Assembly: GCA_035263105.1 (NCBI GenBank) | Contig: DATFRO010000084.1 | Coordinates: forward strand, 1 to 64,000 | Origin: DATBVX01 sp035263105 | Lineage (GTDB): Bacteria; Pseudomonadota; Gammaproteobacteria; Steroidobacterales; Steroidobacteraceae | DNA: 64,000 bases | Direction: 5' to 3' | Shown: piece after piece, positions 42,370-50,574 of the stretch | How the letters are laid out: the number at the start of each line of letters is the position of its first letter | How positions within the stretch are numbered: the first letter of the stretch is position 1 | Notes under the pieces: generated by a model | Seen by the model: the letters and a program-made list of their open reading frames with translations, nothing else | What the model was told of the DNA's origin: nothing | The model's database searches: none | Made by a program: the position numbers and the translations under genes

Positions 42370-43557
42370 TCAAGAGTTGAGCTCCTGCGGAGCCCGCAGC
42401 TCCATTGCGTTGGTCTCGATCAGCAGCACCAGGTCATCGCGGTGAATCATCTCGTCGCGGCCGCGGTACCCGAGCAGCGCCTCGATCTCCGAGGTCTGGC
42501 GCCCCATGATGCGCGCCGCGTCGACGTCGGAATAGGCACTGATGCCGCGCGCGATCTCGCGTCCGTCGGCCGCCAGCACGCTGACCGTATCGCCACGCTC
42601 GAACCGTCCGAGCGACTTGATCACCCCGGCCGGGAGCAGGCTCTTGCCGCCCGCGAGGGCCGCGACCGCGCCCGCATCGACCGTGAGCGCGCCCGCCGGG
42701 CGCAGCGTCCCCGCGATCCATTGCTTGCGCATCCGCACCGGCGAGGCGGATGACACGAACCAGGTGCAGCGCTCACCCTCTTCGATCCGCCGCAGCGGAT
42801 GCACTGCGTGCCCGCTGGCGATGCACATCGTGCAGCCCGCGTTGAGCGCGATGCGAGCCGCCGCGAGCTTGGTCGCCATGCCGCCGGTGCCGACCTGCGA
42901 ACCGACACCGCCCGCCATCGCTTCGATCTGCGGCGTGACCTGCAGCACCTTGCTGATGAACTCGGCCCGCGGATTCTTGCGTGGATCCGCGGTGTAGAGC
43001 CCGTCGATGTCGGAGAGCAGCACCAGGCAGTCGGCGCTGATCGTCTGTGCCACGCGCGCGGCCAGCCGGTCGTTGTCGCCGTAGCGAATCTCGGCGGTCG
43101 CCACCGTGTCGTTCTCGTTGATGACCGGCACGGCGCCGAGGCGCAGGAGCGTGTTGAGGGTGCTGCGCGCATTGAGATAGCGGCGCCTCACCTCGGTGTC
43201 ATCGAGTGTGAGCAGCACTTGCGACACGACCAGGTCGTGGCGCTCGAGGCCTTCCTTCCAGGCGTGTGCCAGGCGGATCTGGCCGACCGCTGCCGCCGCC
43301 TGGCTCTCCTCGAGGCGCAGCCGCCCGTTCGGCAATCCGACGTGCCTGCGTCCCAGTGCGATGGCGCCGGAGGAGACGATCACGACCTCCTGGTTGCGAC
43401 GCCGCGCAAGCGCGACATCCTCGGTGAGTGATTCGAGCCAGGCGCGATTGAGGCGACCGCTCGCCTGGTCGACGAGCAGCGCCGAACCGACCTTGACCAC
43501 GAGGCGACGCGCCCCGGTCAAGGCGCGCGCTGCATCTTTGCGCTCCTGGGAAGTCAT
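42370..43557 (-). CDS. proB: glutamate 5-kinase
   Basis: A 395-residue enzyme starting proline synthesis. The amino-acid kinase domain shows VVKVGSALLV, IVSSGAIALGRRHVG, PVINENDTVAT and LLSDIDGLYT. The C-terminal PUA domain (about 300-395, TVDAGAVAALAGGKSLLPAG onward) is present. The usual feedback by proline is expected. The start at 43557 drops a weak upstream extension. It is seven bases behind the MgtC-type gene, so three genes may share a transcript ending with proA. Confidence 0.95.
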   Translation of the reverse strand: MTSQERKDAARALTGARRLVVKVGSALLVDQASGRLNRAWLESLTEDVALARRRNQEVVIVSSGAIALGRRHVGLPNGRLRLEESQAAAAVGQIRLAHAWKEGLERHDLVVSQVLLTLDDTEVRRRYLNARSTLNTLLRLGAVPVINENDTVATAEIRYGDNDRLAARVAQTISADCLVLLSDIDGLYTADPRKNPRAEFISKVLQVTPQIEAMAGGVGSQVGTGGMATKLAAARIALNAGCTMCIASGHAVHPLRRIEEGERCTWFVSSASPVRMRKQWIAGTLRPAGALTVDAGAVAALAGGKSLLPAGVIKSLGRFERGDTVSVLAADGREIARGISAYSDVDAARIMGRQTSEIEALLGYRGRDEMIHRDDLVLLIETNAMELRAPQELNS

Positions 43558-43564
43558 GAGGTCA

Positions 43565-44818
43565 CTATACGTGGAACAGGCCCGCGGCGAACGCGCCGAT
43601 TCCCACACCGGCATACATCAGCAGCAGGCCGATGATGATGCGCACGGCGAACTTCGTGTCGCCGGTGGTCCACGCGACCATGCCCTTGGTCACCTGGTTG
43701 GTGGAGAACGCGAGGAGGATCGCGAAGCACGCCAGCGTTTCGTTGAGCGTGCCGTTGACCGCGAGGTTCGCCGCGGAAGCAGCGGCGGCGTGCGTGTCGG
43801 CAAAGCCGGCCAGTGCCACACCCGCGATCGCGCCCGCGCCGCCAAAGAAACCGGCCAGCACGGCGGAGAGCAACGAGATCACGGTAACGGCCGCCGTGAA
43901 AATGAATGCCACGCGCGGCTCGAATGCGCGCCCGAAGGAAACCTTGGCATGCGGCCTGGAGCTCTTGGCGGCGCGTATCGAGTAGAAGGTCCCATAAGCG
44001 GCCGCGGCCACGCCGGCACCCAGCAGTGGCGGCCACAGCAAGACGAGCAGCCTGCGATTGGTCACGAAGATGATGATCGCGAGCTGCACGATCGTGGCAA
44101 TCGAGGACAGCACCGCGCCGGCCGTTGCGGCGCGACTGAGTGACGGCTCGGCCTTGCTGCGCGCGCCCATCACGCCGATCGTCGCCGTGCTCGAGGCAAA
44201 GCCGCCGGCGAAACCCGACAGCGCCAGGCCGCGCGTCGGACCGAGCGTACGCACCGCGACATAGCCGCCGGCGTTGATGAGCATGACCACCACGACCAAC
44301 GTCCACACGACGCGCGGATTCAATACGCCGTACGGGTCGATGGCATGGTCGGGCAGGATCGGCAACACGATCACCGCCGCTGCTGCAAGTAACAGGCCGT
44401 CCGCGATCTCGCGCTCGGTGAGCTTGTCCTGGATGAATTCGTGCAGGCGGCTGCGCGCGGCGAGTACCAATGCGGTCAGGACACCGAGCCCGGCCGCGAG
44501 GATCGGCCAGCGTTGTGCCAGGCCGCCGAGGACGCAGGTGAGAACCAGCGCGACCTCAGTAGTGATGCCGCGATCGTCCGTCGGGTCGCGCCAATAAGCG
44601 GCGACGGCCAGCACCACGCTTGCAAGAACCGCGCTCAGCAAGCCCGGCATGCCGGCGGCGAGCTGCCCCGCCGCCCCGAGCAGCGCCGCCAGCGTAAACG
44701 TGCGCACACCCGCCGCCGCGCGGCGCGGCCCGGTGCCCTTGCTCTTCTCGCGCTCGATGCCGATCAGCAGTCCGACACCGAATGCGATCGCCAGGCCCTG
44801 CAGATTCAGATCCTCCAC
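43565..44818 (-). CDS. MgtC/DUF4010 family inner-membrane protein
   Basis: A 417-residue polytopic protein. The N-terminal AFGVGLLIGIEREKSKG and RTFTLAALLGAAGQ are the MgtC/SapB motif. The C-terminal half is the DUF4010 region (SGFAGGFASSTATIGVMGAR and GFADTHAAAASAANL). The role is unknown; MgtC proteins modulate magnesium and ATPase function. GTG 44818 is chosen as start with GGAG upstream. The frame is open far beyond, but that part is antisense to the acidic-protein gene and looks spurious. ATG 44884 is an alternative. Confidence 0.85.
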   Translation of the reverse strand: MEDLNLQGLAIAFGVGLLIGIEREKSKGTGPRRAAAGVRTFTLAALLGAAGQLAAGMPGLLSAVLASVVLAVAAYWRDPTDDRGITTEVALVLTCVLGGLAQRWPILAAGLGVLTALVLAARSRLHEFIQDKLTEREIADGLLLAAAAVIVLPILPDHAIDPYGVLNPRVVWTLVVVVMLINAGGYVAVRTLGPTRGLALSGFAGGFASSTATIGVMGARSKAEPSLSRAATAGAVLSSIATIVQLAIIIFVTNRRLLVLLWPPLLGAGVAAAAYGTFYSIRAAKSSRPHAKVSFGRAFEPRVAFIFTAAVTVISLLSAVLAGFFGGAGAIAGVALAGFADTHAAAASAANLAVNGTLNETLACFAILLAFSTNQVTKGMVAWTTGDTKFAVRIIIGLLLMYAGVGIGAFAAGLFHV

Positions 44819-44899
44819 CGCGGATGCTCCGTTGCCTGACCGCACGGGACACCATACACTCCCCGGGCCGAGCGTGCCGCGCATCAGAGGTGTTGTTTC

Positions 44900-45232
44900 G
44901 TGGGCAGAGATTACGATCCCGTTCCCGGCCAGTGGTACGAGAATGCCGAGGAAGAGGAGACATTCCAGGTGCTGAAGGTCGACGAGGATTCCGAGCTGAT
45001 CGAGATCCAGTATCTGGACGGCGATATCGAGGAGATCGATCTGGAGACCTGGGCGGAAATGGATCTCGAGCAGGTCGATGAGCCCGAAGGCTGGTCCGGC
45101 TCGGAAGGTGATGACGCGGACGAAGACGAGGAGGAAGAAGAGGACGAGGACGAAGACGACGATTGGGATGAGGACGAAGACGAAGACGATGACGACTGGG
45201 ACGACGACGAAGACGAGCGCGACAGTTACTGA
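44900..45232 (+). CDS. small highly acidic protein (DUF6763-like)
   Basis: A 110-residue protein (GTG 44900). The first 60 residues form a small ordered unit: YDPVPGQWYENAEEEETFQV, then VLKVDEDSELIEIQYLDGDI and EEIDLETWAEMDLEQ. The remainder is almost wholly Asp/Glu with a few Trp. The N-terminal pattern with PGQWY is one I associate with short gammaproteobacterial proteins of unknown role. The acidic tail could bind cations or mimic nucleic acid. It is 32 bases upstream of the VIT-type transporter gene, so the two may be co-expressed. Confidence 0.75.
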   Translation: MGRDYDPVPGQWYENAEEEETFQVLKVDEDSELIEIQYLDGDIEEIDLETWAEMDLEQVDEPEGWSGSEGDDADEDEEEEEDEDEDDDWDEDEDEDDDDWDDDEDERDSY

Positions 45233-45264
45233 GCCCACCACCTGACACGGCTGCACGCTCGCGC

Positions 45265-46287
45265 ATGACAGCCCACTACGAGAACTGGTTTCACGAGCGC
45301 GAGTCGGCCTGGCTGTACCGGCATCTCGCCCGGCACGAACCGGATCCGCGCAAGCAACAACTGTTCAACTCACTCGCGGCAGCCGCCGAGCGGCAGGCAT
45401 TGCGCTGGACCAAAGAGGGCGCTGCACCCGCCTTCGTGCCCACCTTGCGCGCGCGAGTCATCGCCTGGCTGCTCGGCCGCGTCGGCCCGCGGCGCCTCAA
45501 ACCCGCATTGGCCGCGATGAAGCTGCGCGGACTTTCGGTGTATGACTCTGCTCCCCTGCCCGGCCACCCGATGCCGACCTCGGTGGACCAGATCGGGCTC
45601 AGGCACCGGCGCATCTCGGGCAGCAACCTGCGCGCCGCGGTGTTCGGCGTGAATGACGGGCTGGTCTCGAACACGAGTCTCATCATGGGTGTCGCGGGAA
45701 GCGGCGTTGCCGGCGCACTGGTACTGCCGGCCGGCGTCGCCGGGCTGCTGGCAGGCGCGTTGTCGATGGCGGCAGGCGAGTACGTGTCCGTGCGCTCGCA
45801 GCGCGAGATGTACGAATACCAGATCGGTCTCGAGCGCGATGAGCTCGAGGAATATCCCGAGGAGGAAGCCGAGGAGCTCGCGCTCATTTACAACGCGCGC
45901 GGCATGGAGCTCGCGCGGGCTCGCGAGGCGAGTCGTCAGATCATGGCCGATCCGCAGCAGGCGCTGCAGGCGCTGGCGCGCGAAGAGCTTGGCATCAATC
46001 CCGACGACCTCGCCTCACCCTGGGGCGCGGCGCTTTCTTCCTTCGTGTCATTCGCCGTGGGTGCGCTGCTGCCGCTCGTGCCGTTCCTCGCGGGCGCGGC
46101 GTTCGAGCGCGGCCTCGTGATCGCGGGCACGACGAGTGCGGTGGGACTTTTCGCGGTGGGCATGGCGATCAGCCTGTTCACCGGCCGCAATGCCTGGCGC
46201 AGTGGCGTGCGCATGGTGCTGATTGGTGCCTGCGCCGCACTCGTGACCTGGCTCATCGGTCGCGGCGTCGGTGTCATGATCGGCTGA
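45265..46287 (+). CDS. VIT1/CCC1 family metal transporter with N-terminal ferritin-like remnant
   Basis: A 340-residue protein. The C-terminal two thirds (from about residue 118) are the VIT/CCC1 membrane domain: NLRAAVFGVNDGLVSNTSLI, GALSMAAGEYVSVRSQRE, and a long cytoplasmic EEYPEEEAEELALIY helix that binds metal in relatives. It likely exports or stores Fe2+/Mn2+. The N-terminal 50 residues resemble a rubrerythrin/ferritin helix pair as in MbfA, but the expected E-x-H ligand is E42-R-Q44, so metal oxidation there is doubtful. Confidence 0.88.
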   Translation: MTAHYENWFHERESAWLYRHLARHEPDPRKQQLFNSLAAAAERQALRWTKEGAAPAFVPTLRARVIAWLLGRVGPRRLKPALAAMKLRGLSVYDSAPLPGHPMPTSVDQIGLRHRRISGSNLRAAVFGVNDGLVSNTSLIMGVAGSGVAGALVLPAGVAGLLAGALSMAAGEYVSVRSQREMYEYQIGLERDELEEYPEEEAEELALIYNARGMELARAREASRQIMADPQQALQALAREELGINPDDLASPWGAALSSFVSFAVGALLPLVPFLAGAAFERGLVIAGTTSAVGLFAVGMAISLFTGRNAWRSGVRMVLIGACAALVTWLIGRGVGVMIG

Positions 46288-46293
46288 GCCGCA

Positions 46294-46476
46294 TCAGTTC
46301 GAGAGCTTGCGGAGCCGGCGCTTCGCCTGCTTGAGCGCCTTGCGCCCCTCCTTGCGGAGGTGCTTCGACGCCTGCCTGACCAGAGCACGATCGAGCTCGT
46401 CGCCCCGCGACTGCAACCAGTCGCGCGCGATGTGCGCATCGAGGTAATCGCCGATGCAGTGCTCCATTCTCTGCAC
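46294..46476 (-). CDS. small basic helical protein, hypothetical
   Basis: A 60-residue product (GTG 46476, or ATG 46467). The sequence is amphipathic, with DAHIARDWLQSRGDELDRAL followed by a Lys/Arg-rich helix (HLRKEGRKALKQAKRRLRKL). Such a basic tail suggests nucleic-acid or membrane binding. There is no clear ribosome-binding site, and another reading frame is open over the same bases, so it is only a candidate. It lies 125 bases downstream of cbpM on the same strand. Confidence 0.4.
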   Translation of the reverse strand: MQRMEHCIGDYLDAHIARDWLQSRGDELDRALVRQASKHLRKEGRKALKQAKRRLRKLSN

Positions 46477-46601
46477 GCGCTCGTCCCAGGGCGAGCGAGT
46501 GAGCGTGCTTGCTCAAATGCGCGTCGGGCCGCACACAATGTAACGCCAGGTGATGCTGGGCGAAGACGCGCGCGAGATCGCCCTGTTTCGCCCGGGGCGG
46601 C

Positions 46602-46940
46602 TTAGCGGCCTTGCGTATCATCCTTGAGCAGGACCTCGAGTTGCGCCAGCCGTCGCGTCAACACGCCTCGCTCATCGAGCAGTTCGACGATCACCGCCGC
46701 GCCCGCCAGGTTGACCCCGAGGTCGTTCTGCAGGCGAAACGCGGTGCGGGCGCGTCGCACGGCACGGGCGCCAAAGCGCCACTCCTCCGGCCGGTCGCCT
46801 TCGGCATCGAGCAACCCCCATTCGACCATCTCGACCAGGTGTGAGAGCTCGGCCTGGCACAACCGGCACAACTCGCTGGCACTGACGCGCGCGGTGTCGT
46901 CGAGCAACTCGACATCGATGTTCGGCGGCGTCGAACCCAT
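46602..46940 (-). CDS. cbpM: chaperone modulator CbpM
   Basis: A 112-residue MerR-fold protein. Helices SASELCRLCQAELSHLVEMV, then VEWGLLDAEGDRPEEWRFG, and LQNDLGVNLAGAAVIVELLD match CbpM, which binds the J domain of CbpA and inhibits its co-chaperone and DNA-binding activity. The gene is two bases downstream of cbpA, the standard arrangement, and shares its heat-shock-like promoter. Confidence 0.9.
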   Translation of the reverse strand: MGSTPPNIDVELLDDTARVSASELCRLCQAELSHLVEMVEWGLLDAEGDRPEEWRFGARAVRRARTAFRLQNDLGVNLAGAAVIVELLDERGVLTRRLAQLEVLLKDDTQGR

Positions 46941-46942
46941 GC

Positions 46943-47923
46943 TCAGGTCTCCCGGACCGGGCGGCCGCGATAACCGGGATGCCGCTTGAGCTCGGCCCGT
47001 GGATCGAACGCGAGGTCGCGCCGCATCTGCTCATAGAGTGCGCGTGCGTCCGGCGAATCCGCGGGCGGCAGCACAACCTTGAGCACGACGAACTCGTCTC
47101 CCGGCGGCTGGCCTCGCAACCCCCGGCCCTTGAGTCGCAAGCGTTGGCCCGAGCGTGCGCCGGCCGGAATCTTCATTTCCACCGGCCCGCCGAGCGTGGG
47201 GACTTCCACCGCGCCGCCGAGAGCGGCTTCCCAGGGCGCGACAGGAAGCGTCACGACGATGTCGCGGCCTTCGAGCTGGTAGAGCGGATGCGGATGGATG
47301 GCGATCTCGAGGTAGAGATCCCCGGGCGTACCGTTGCCACTCGCGGGCTCGCCTTGCCCACGCAGGCGAATCTGCTGCCCCTCGGTGACACCCGCGGGGA
47401 TCGTCACGCGCACTTCCTTTTCGCGCAACGTCACACGGCCATCCGGCGTGACCTCGGGGTTGCGCAGGCGGATCGTGCGCTCGCCGCCCTCGTAGGCGTC
47501 CTCGAGATTGATTTCGATGCGCGCGTGCCGATCGCCACCACGACGGCGGAAGGACTCCGCCCCCGCGCGTCCAAAGGGACTGCGCGCACCGAACAGGTTG
47601 GCGAAGAAGTCGCTGAATCCCGCGGCATCCTCGGCGCCGCCGCCGCCGTAGGAAAACTCGAACCCCTGTCCCCAATCGGGCGGCGGTCGGAACTGCTCTC
47701 CGGACTTCCACTGGGCGCCGAGCTGGTCGTAGGCCGCGCGCTTCTCGGGATCGCGCAGGACTTCATACGCCTCCTGCACTTCCTTGAACTTCTCCTCGGC
47801 GTTCTTCTCCTTGCTGACGTCGGGGTGATAGCGGCGGGCGAGCTTGCGGTAGGTGCGCTTGATCTCGTCCGCGCTCGCGGCGCGTTCGACACCCAGTACC
47901 TTGTAGTAGTCCTTGTATTCCAC
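46943..47923 (-). CDS. cbpA: DnaJ-like co-chaperone / curved DNA-binding protein CbpA
   Basis: A 326-residue class II J-protein. The J domain (1-70) has YYKVLGVERAASADEIKRTY and the HPD motif in RRYHPDVSKEK. A Gly/Phe linker and two C-terminal substrate domains follow (RIEINLEDAYEGGERTIRL, and LRLKGRGLRGQPPGDEFVVL). There is no DnaJ zinc region. It assists DnaK in folding and in E. coli also binds curved DNA. The start at 47923 lies about 55 bases behind a sigma-32-like promoter. Confidence 0.95.
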   Translation of the reverse strand: MEYKDYYKVLGVERAASADEIKRTYRKLARRYHPDVSKEKNAEEKFKEVQEAYEVLRDPEKRAAYDQLGAQWKSGEQFRPPPDWGQGFEFSYGGGGAEDAAGFSDFFANLFGARSPFGRAGAESFRRRGGDRHARIEINLEDAYEGGERTIRLRNPEVTPDGRVTLREKEVRVTIPAGVTEGQQIRLRGQGEPASGNGTPGDLYLEIAIHPHPLYQLEGRDIVVTLPVAPWEAALGGAVEVPTLGGPVEMKIPAGARSGQRLRLKGRGLRGQPPGDEFVVLKVVLPPADSPDARALYEQMRRDLAFDPRAELKRHPGYRGRPVRET

Positions 47924-47978
47924 TGCTCAGCGTCTCGAGAGCGACGTGCACCCTACGGGAGGATCTTCGAGCGAACGC

Positions 47979-48007
47979 AGATCGGGGTCCCGGCCCGGCC
48001 TTTCAAG
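47979..48007 (-). promoter_or_regulatory. sigma-32-like promoter for cbpA-cbpM
   Basis: Minus strand CTTGAA (48007-48002), 15-base spacer, CCCGATCT (47986-47979). This matches the heat-shock consensus CTTGAA / CCCCATNT at all six -35 positions and seven of eight -10 positions. Confidence 0.7.
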
Positions 48008-48037
48008 CCCGCGCACGACATAAAATCGCCGGCGCGT

Positions 48038-48065
48038 ATTGAAACTTTTGACTCCCGCCGCAACT
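48038..48065 (+). promoter_or_regulatory. candidate sigma-32-like promoter for htpX
   Basis: ATTGAA (48038-48043), 14-base spacer, CCGCAACT (48058-48065): five of six and six of eight matches to the heat-shock consensus, 70 bases upstream of the htpX ATG. It is weaker than the divergent cbpA site. Confidence 0.45.
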
Positions 48066-48135
48066 TTCCACGCCTCATCCGGGTGCCTGCTACTATTCGC
48101 TCCCGCCAGTCTAATGCACTCAAAGGTGTGAATTC

Positions 48136-49029
48136 ATGAAGCGGATCTTCCTGTTCCTCGCCACCAACCTTGCCGTGATGGTGCTGCTCACGCTCGTCGT
48201 GCACGCGCTCGGCCTGGATCGATATCTCTACACCCAGGGCTTCAGCGTGGGCGGGTTGCTCGCCTTCGCGGCCGTGTTCGGCTTTGGCGGCGCGCTGATA
48301 TCGCTGGCGCTGTCCAAGTGGACCGCGAAGCGGCTGATGGGCGTGCAGGTCATCGCGCAGCCACGCACCGCGGACGAGAGCTGGCTCATCAACACGGTGA
48401 AGCAGCACGCGGACCGCGCGGGCATCGGCATGCCGGAGGTCGGCGTGTTCGACTCTCCGGAGATGAACGCGTTCGCCACCGGGGCGCGACGCAACAATGC
48501 GCTGGTCGCGGTGAGCACGGGGCTGCTCAACGGGATGCAGCGCGAAGAGGCCGAGGCCGTCCTCGGTCACGAGATCACGCACGTCGCCAACGGCGACATG
48601 GTGACGCTGACGCTGATCCAGGGCGTGGTGAACACCTTTGTCATCTTCCTCGCGCGTGTCATCGGCTACTTCGTCGACCGCGTGCTCCTGCGCAACGAGC
48701 AGGGACGCGGCATCGGCTACTTCCTTACAGTCATCGTCGCGGAGATCGTGCTCGGGCTCTTTGCCAGCATGATCGTCATGTGGTTTTCGCGTCGGCGGGA
48801 ATTCCGGGCCGATGCGGGTGGCGCGCGTCTCGCCGGCACCGGCAACATGATTGGCGCGCTCGAGCGCCTCAAGCTCGAGATGCAGCGTCGCCAGCCGAAG
48901 GGCCTCCCGGAACAGATCGCCGCCTTCGGCATCTCCGCCGGTGTCCCGCACGGGTTCAAGCGGCTGTTCATGAGCCACCCGCCGCTGGACGAGCGCATCG
49001 CAGCTTTGCGCGGCACGCAGCCGGCCTGA
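48136..49029 (+). CDS. htpX: membrane zinc metalloprotease HtpX
   Basis: A 297-residue M48 protease for quality control of inner-membrane proteins. Two N-terminal helices (MKRIFLFLATNLAVMVLLTL, and FAAVFGFGGALISLAL) precede the catalytic HEITH (His145, Glu146, His149). Two further helices and a downstream Glu (RREFRADAGGARLAG) complete the site. In E. coli it is heat and envelope-stress induced, in agreement with the promoter-like sequence upstream. A strong terminator follows. Confidence 0.96.
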   Translation: MKRIFLFLATNLAVMVLLTLVVHALGLDRYLYTQGFSVGGLLAFAAVFGFGGALISLALSKWTAKRLMGVQVIAQPRTADESWLINTVKQHADRAGIGMPEVGVFDSPEMNAFATGARRNNALVAVSTGLLNGMQREEAEAVLGHEITHVANGDMVTLTLIQGVVNTFVIFLARVIGYFVDRVLLRNEQGRGIGYFLTVIVAEIVLGLFASMIVMWFSRRREFRADAGGARLAGTGNMIGALERLKLEMQRRQPKGLPEQIAAFGISAGVPHGFKRLFMSHPPLDERIAALRGTQPA

Positions 49030-49050
49030 GCCGCTGATCGCTGAACCAAG

Positions 49051-49084
49051 AGCGCGCGGGCCCGCAAGGTCCGCGCGCTTTTTT
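49051..49084 (+). terminator. Rho-independent terminator after htpX
   Basis: AGCGCGCGG (49051-49059) pairs with CCGCGCGCT (49071-49079), followed by a run of six T. It lies 22 bases behind the htpX stop. Confidence 0.9.
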
Positions 49085-49128
49085 ATCGCCGGTTGACACG
49101 CCCCACGCTGACAGGCAAGAAGCGGCTC

Positions 49129-50574
49129 ATGCCCGTCTCGCAGATTCCGCTGGCAGCACTCGAGCAACTCAAGGCAGCGCTCGGTCCGGGCGGTTTCCTC
49201 GAACGCCCTGCGGACACGGCGCCGTTCGTGCACGATTTTCGCGGCCTCTTTGCCGGCGCGACGCCGCTCGTTGCGTTACCCGCGAACACGGAGGGCGTTG
49301 CACGCGTGGTGCGGATTTGCGCCGAGCATTGCATCGGGATCGTTCCGCAGGGCGGCAATACCAGTTACTGCGGCGGTGCTACGCCGGATGACAGCGCCTC
49401 GCAGATCGTGTTGGCACTGAAGCGTCTGAACCGCATTCGCGAACTCCGACCGCTCGATTACTCCATCACCGTGGAGGCGGGCTGCATCCTCGCCCAGGTC
49501 CAGGAAGCGGCGTCGAGCGTCGAGCGGCTGTTCCCGCTCAGCCTCGGCTCGGAGGGCTCGTGCCAGGTGGGCGGCAATCTCGCGACCAATGCCGGAGGCA
49601 CGGCCGTCCTGCGCTACGGCATGATGCGCGACCTGGTGCTCGGGCTCGAGGTCGTCCTCGCCGATGGCAGTGTGCTCGACGGCCTGAAGGGTCTGCGCAA
49701 GGACAACAGCGGATACGACCTGCGGCACCTCTTCATCGGCAGCGAAGGCACGCTCGGCATCATCACGGCTGCGTGCGTGAAGCTGTTTCCGCAGCCCGCC
49801 GATTTCGTCACGGCGTTCGTCGCAGTGCGTGATCCCGCGGCGGCTGTCGAGCTGCTGGCCGCTGCGCGCAGCGCCAGCGGCGATGCCGTCACCACGTTTG
49901 AGCTGGTTCCGCGGCTCGCGGTCGAGCTCGCTGCACGCCATATTCCCGGAGTCAGTGATCCCTTCACGCAGCGCCACGACTGGTATCTGCTCATCGAGCT
50001 GACGTCGTCGCGTCCGGACAGCGGGTTGAGTGGGGCTCTCGAGGCCACGCTCGCCAAGGGCATCGAATCGGGCCTGGTGCTGGATGCCACCTTGGCCGCC
50101 AACCTGCGCCAACGCGAGGCCTTCTGGCGCTTGCGCGAGTCCGTGCCGGAAGCCCAGCGCAGCGCGGGAGCCAGCATCAAGCACGACATCTCGGTGCCGA
50201 TCAGTGCCATCGCGCAGTTCGTGGCGCGCGGGGGCGAGTGGATCGCCGCGCACGTGCCCGATGGCGAGCTGATCGCCTACGGCCACCTCGGTGACGGTAA
50301 CCTGCACTTCAACGTGCAGCAGCGGCCAGGCACCGATGCGCAGGCCTTTCTCGCCCGCGCCCCGGTCATTCAACGCGCCATCCACGACCTGGTGGCGGGA
50401 TTCCGCGGCAGCTTCAGCGCCGAACACGGGATCGGGCAGCTCAAGATCGGCGAGCTCGCGCGCTACAAGGACCCGGTGGCTTTGACGCTGATGCGCCAGC
50501 TCAAGCGCGCTCTGGATCCGCAGGGGATATTGAACCCGGGGAAAGTGCTCGGCGTTTCCGCGCCCGGCGCTTGA
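49129..50574 (+). CDS. FAD-linked D-2-hydroxyacid dehydrogenase-type oxidoreductase
   Basis: A 481-residue flavoprotein of the vanillyl-alcohol-oxidase/D-lactate dehydrogenase group. The FAD-binding PCMH domain shows GIVPQGGNTSYCGGA, LSLGSEGSCQVGGNLATNAG and GSEGTLGIITAA. The C-terminal oxidase domain has YGHLGDGNLHFNV and EHGIGQLKIGELARY, containing the metal- and substrate-binding His residues. Substrates could be D-lactate, D-2-hydroxyglutarate or glycolate. The start at 49129 was chosen over an upstream TTG. The gene runs convergently into the PepSY gene (74-base overlap). Confidence 0.92.
   Translation: MPVSQIPLAALEQLKAALGPGGFLERPADTAPFVHDFRGLFAGATPLVALPANTEGVARVVRICAEHCIGIVPQGGNTSYCGGATPDDSASQIVLALKRLNRIRELRPLDYSITVEAGCILAQVQEAASSVERLFPLSLGSEGSCQVGGNLATNAGGTAVLRYGMMRDLVLGLEVVLADGSVLDGLKGLRKDNSGYDLRHLFIGSEGTLGIITAACVKLFPQPADFVTAFVAVRDPAAAVELLAAARSASGDAVTTFELVPRLAVELAARHIPGVSDPFTQRHDWYLLIELTSSRPDSGLSGALEATLAKGIESGLVLDATLAANLRQREAFWRLRESVPEAQRSAGASIKHDISVPISAIAQFVARGGEWIAAHVPDGELIAYGHLGDGNLHFNVQQRPGTDAQAFLARAPVIQRAIHDLVAGFRGSFSAEHGIGQLKIGELARYKDPVALTLMRQLKRALDPQGILNPGKVLGVSAPGA

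Noticed and set aside
44819..45256. Upstream extension of the MgtC/DUF4010 reading frame (563 codons in all)
   Set aside because: This part is the exact antisense of the acidic protein gene; its Val/Leu-rich sequence is what antisense of Asp/Glu codons gives. A GTG start with ribosome-binding site at 44818 fits the family start.
46274..46621. 115-codon minus-strand frame over the small basic protein
   Set aside because: Pro/Arg/Ala/Gly-rich with no fold-like pattern; the alternative 60-codon frame is amphipathic and more credible, though itself uncertain.
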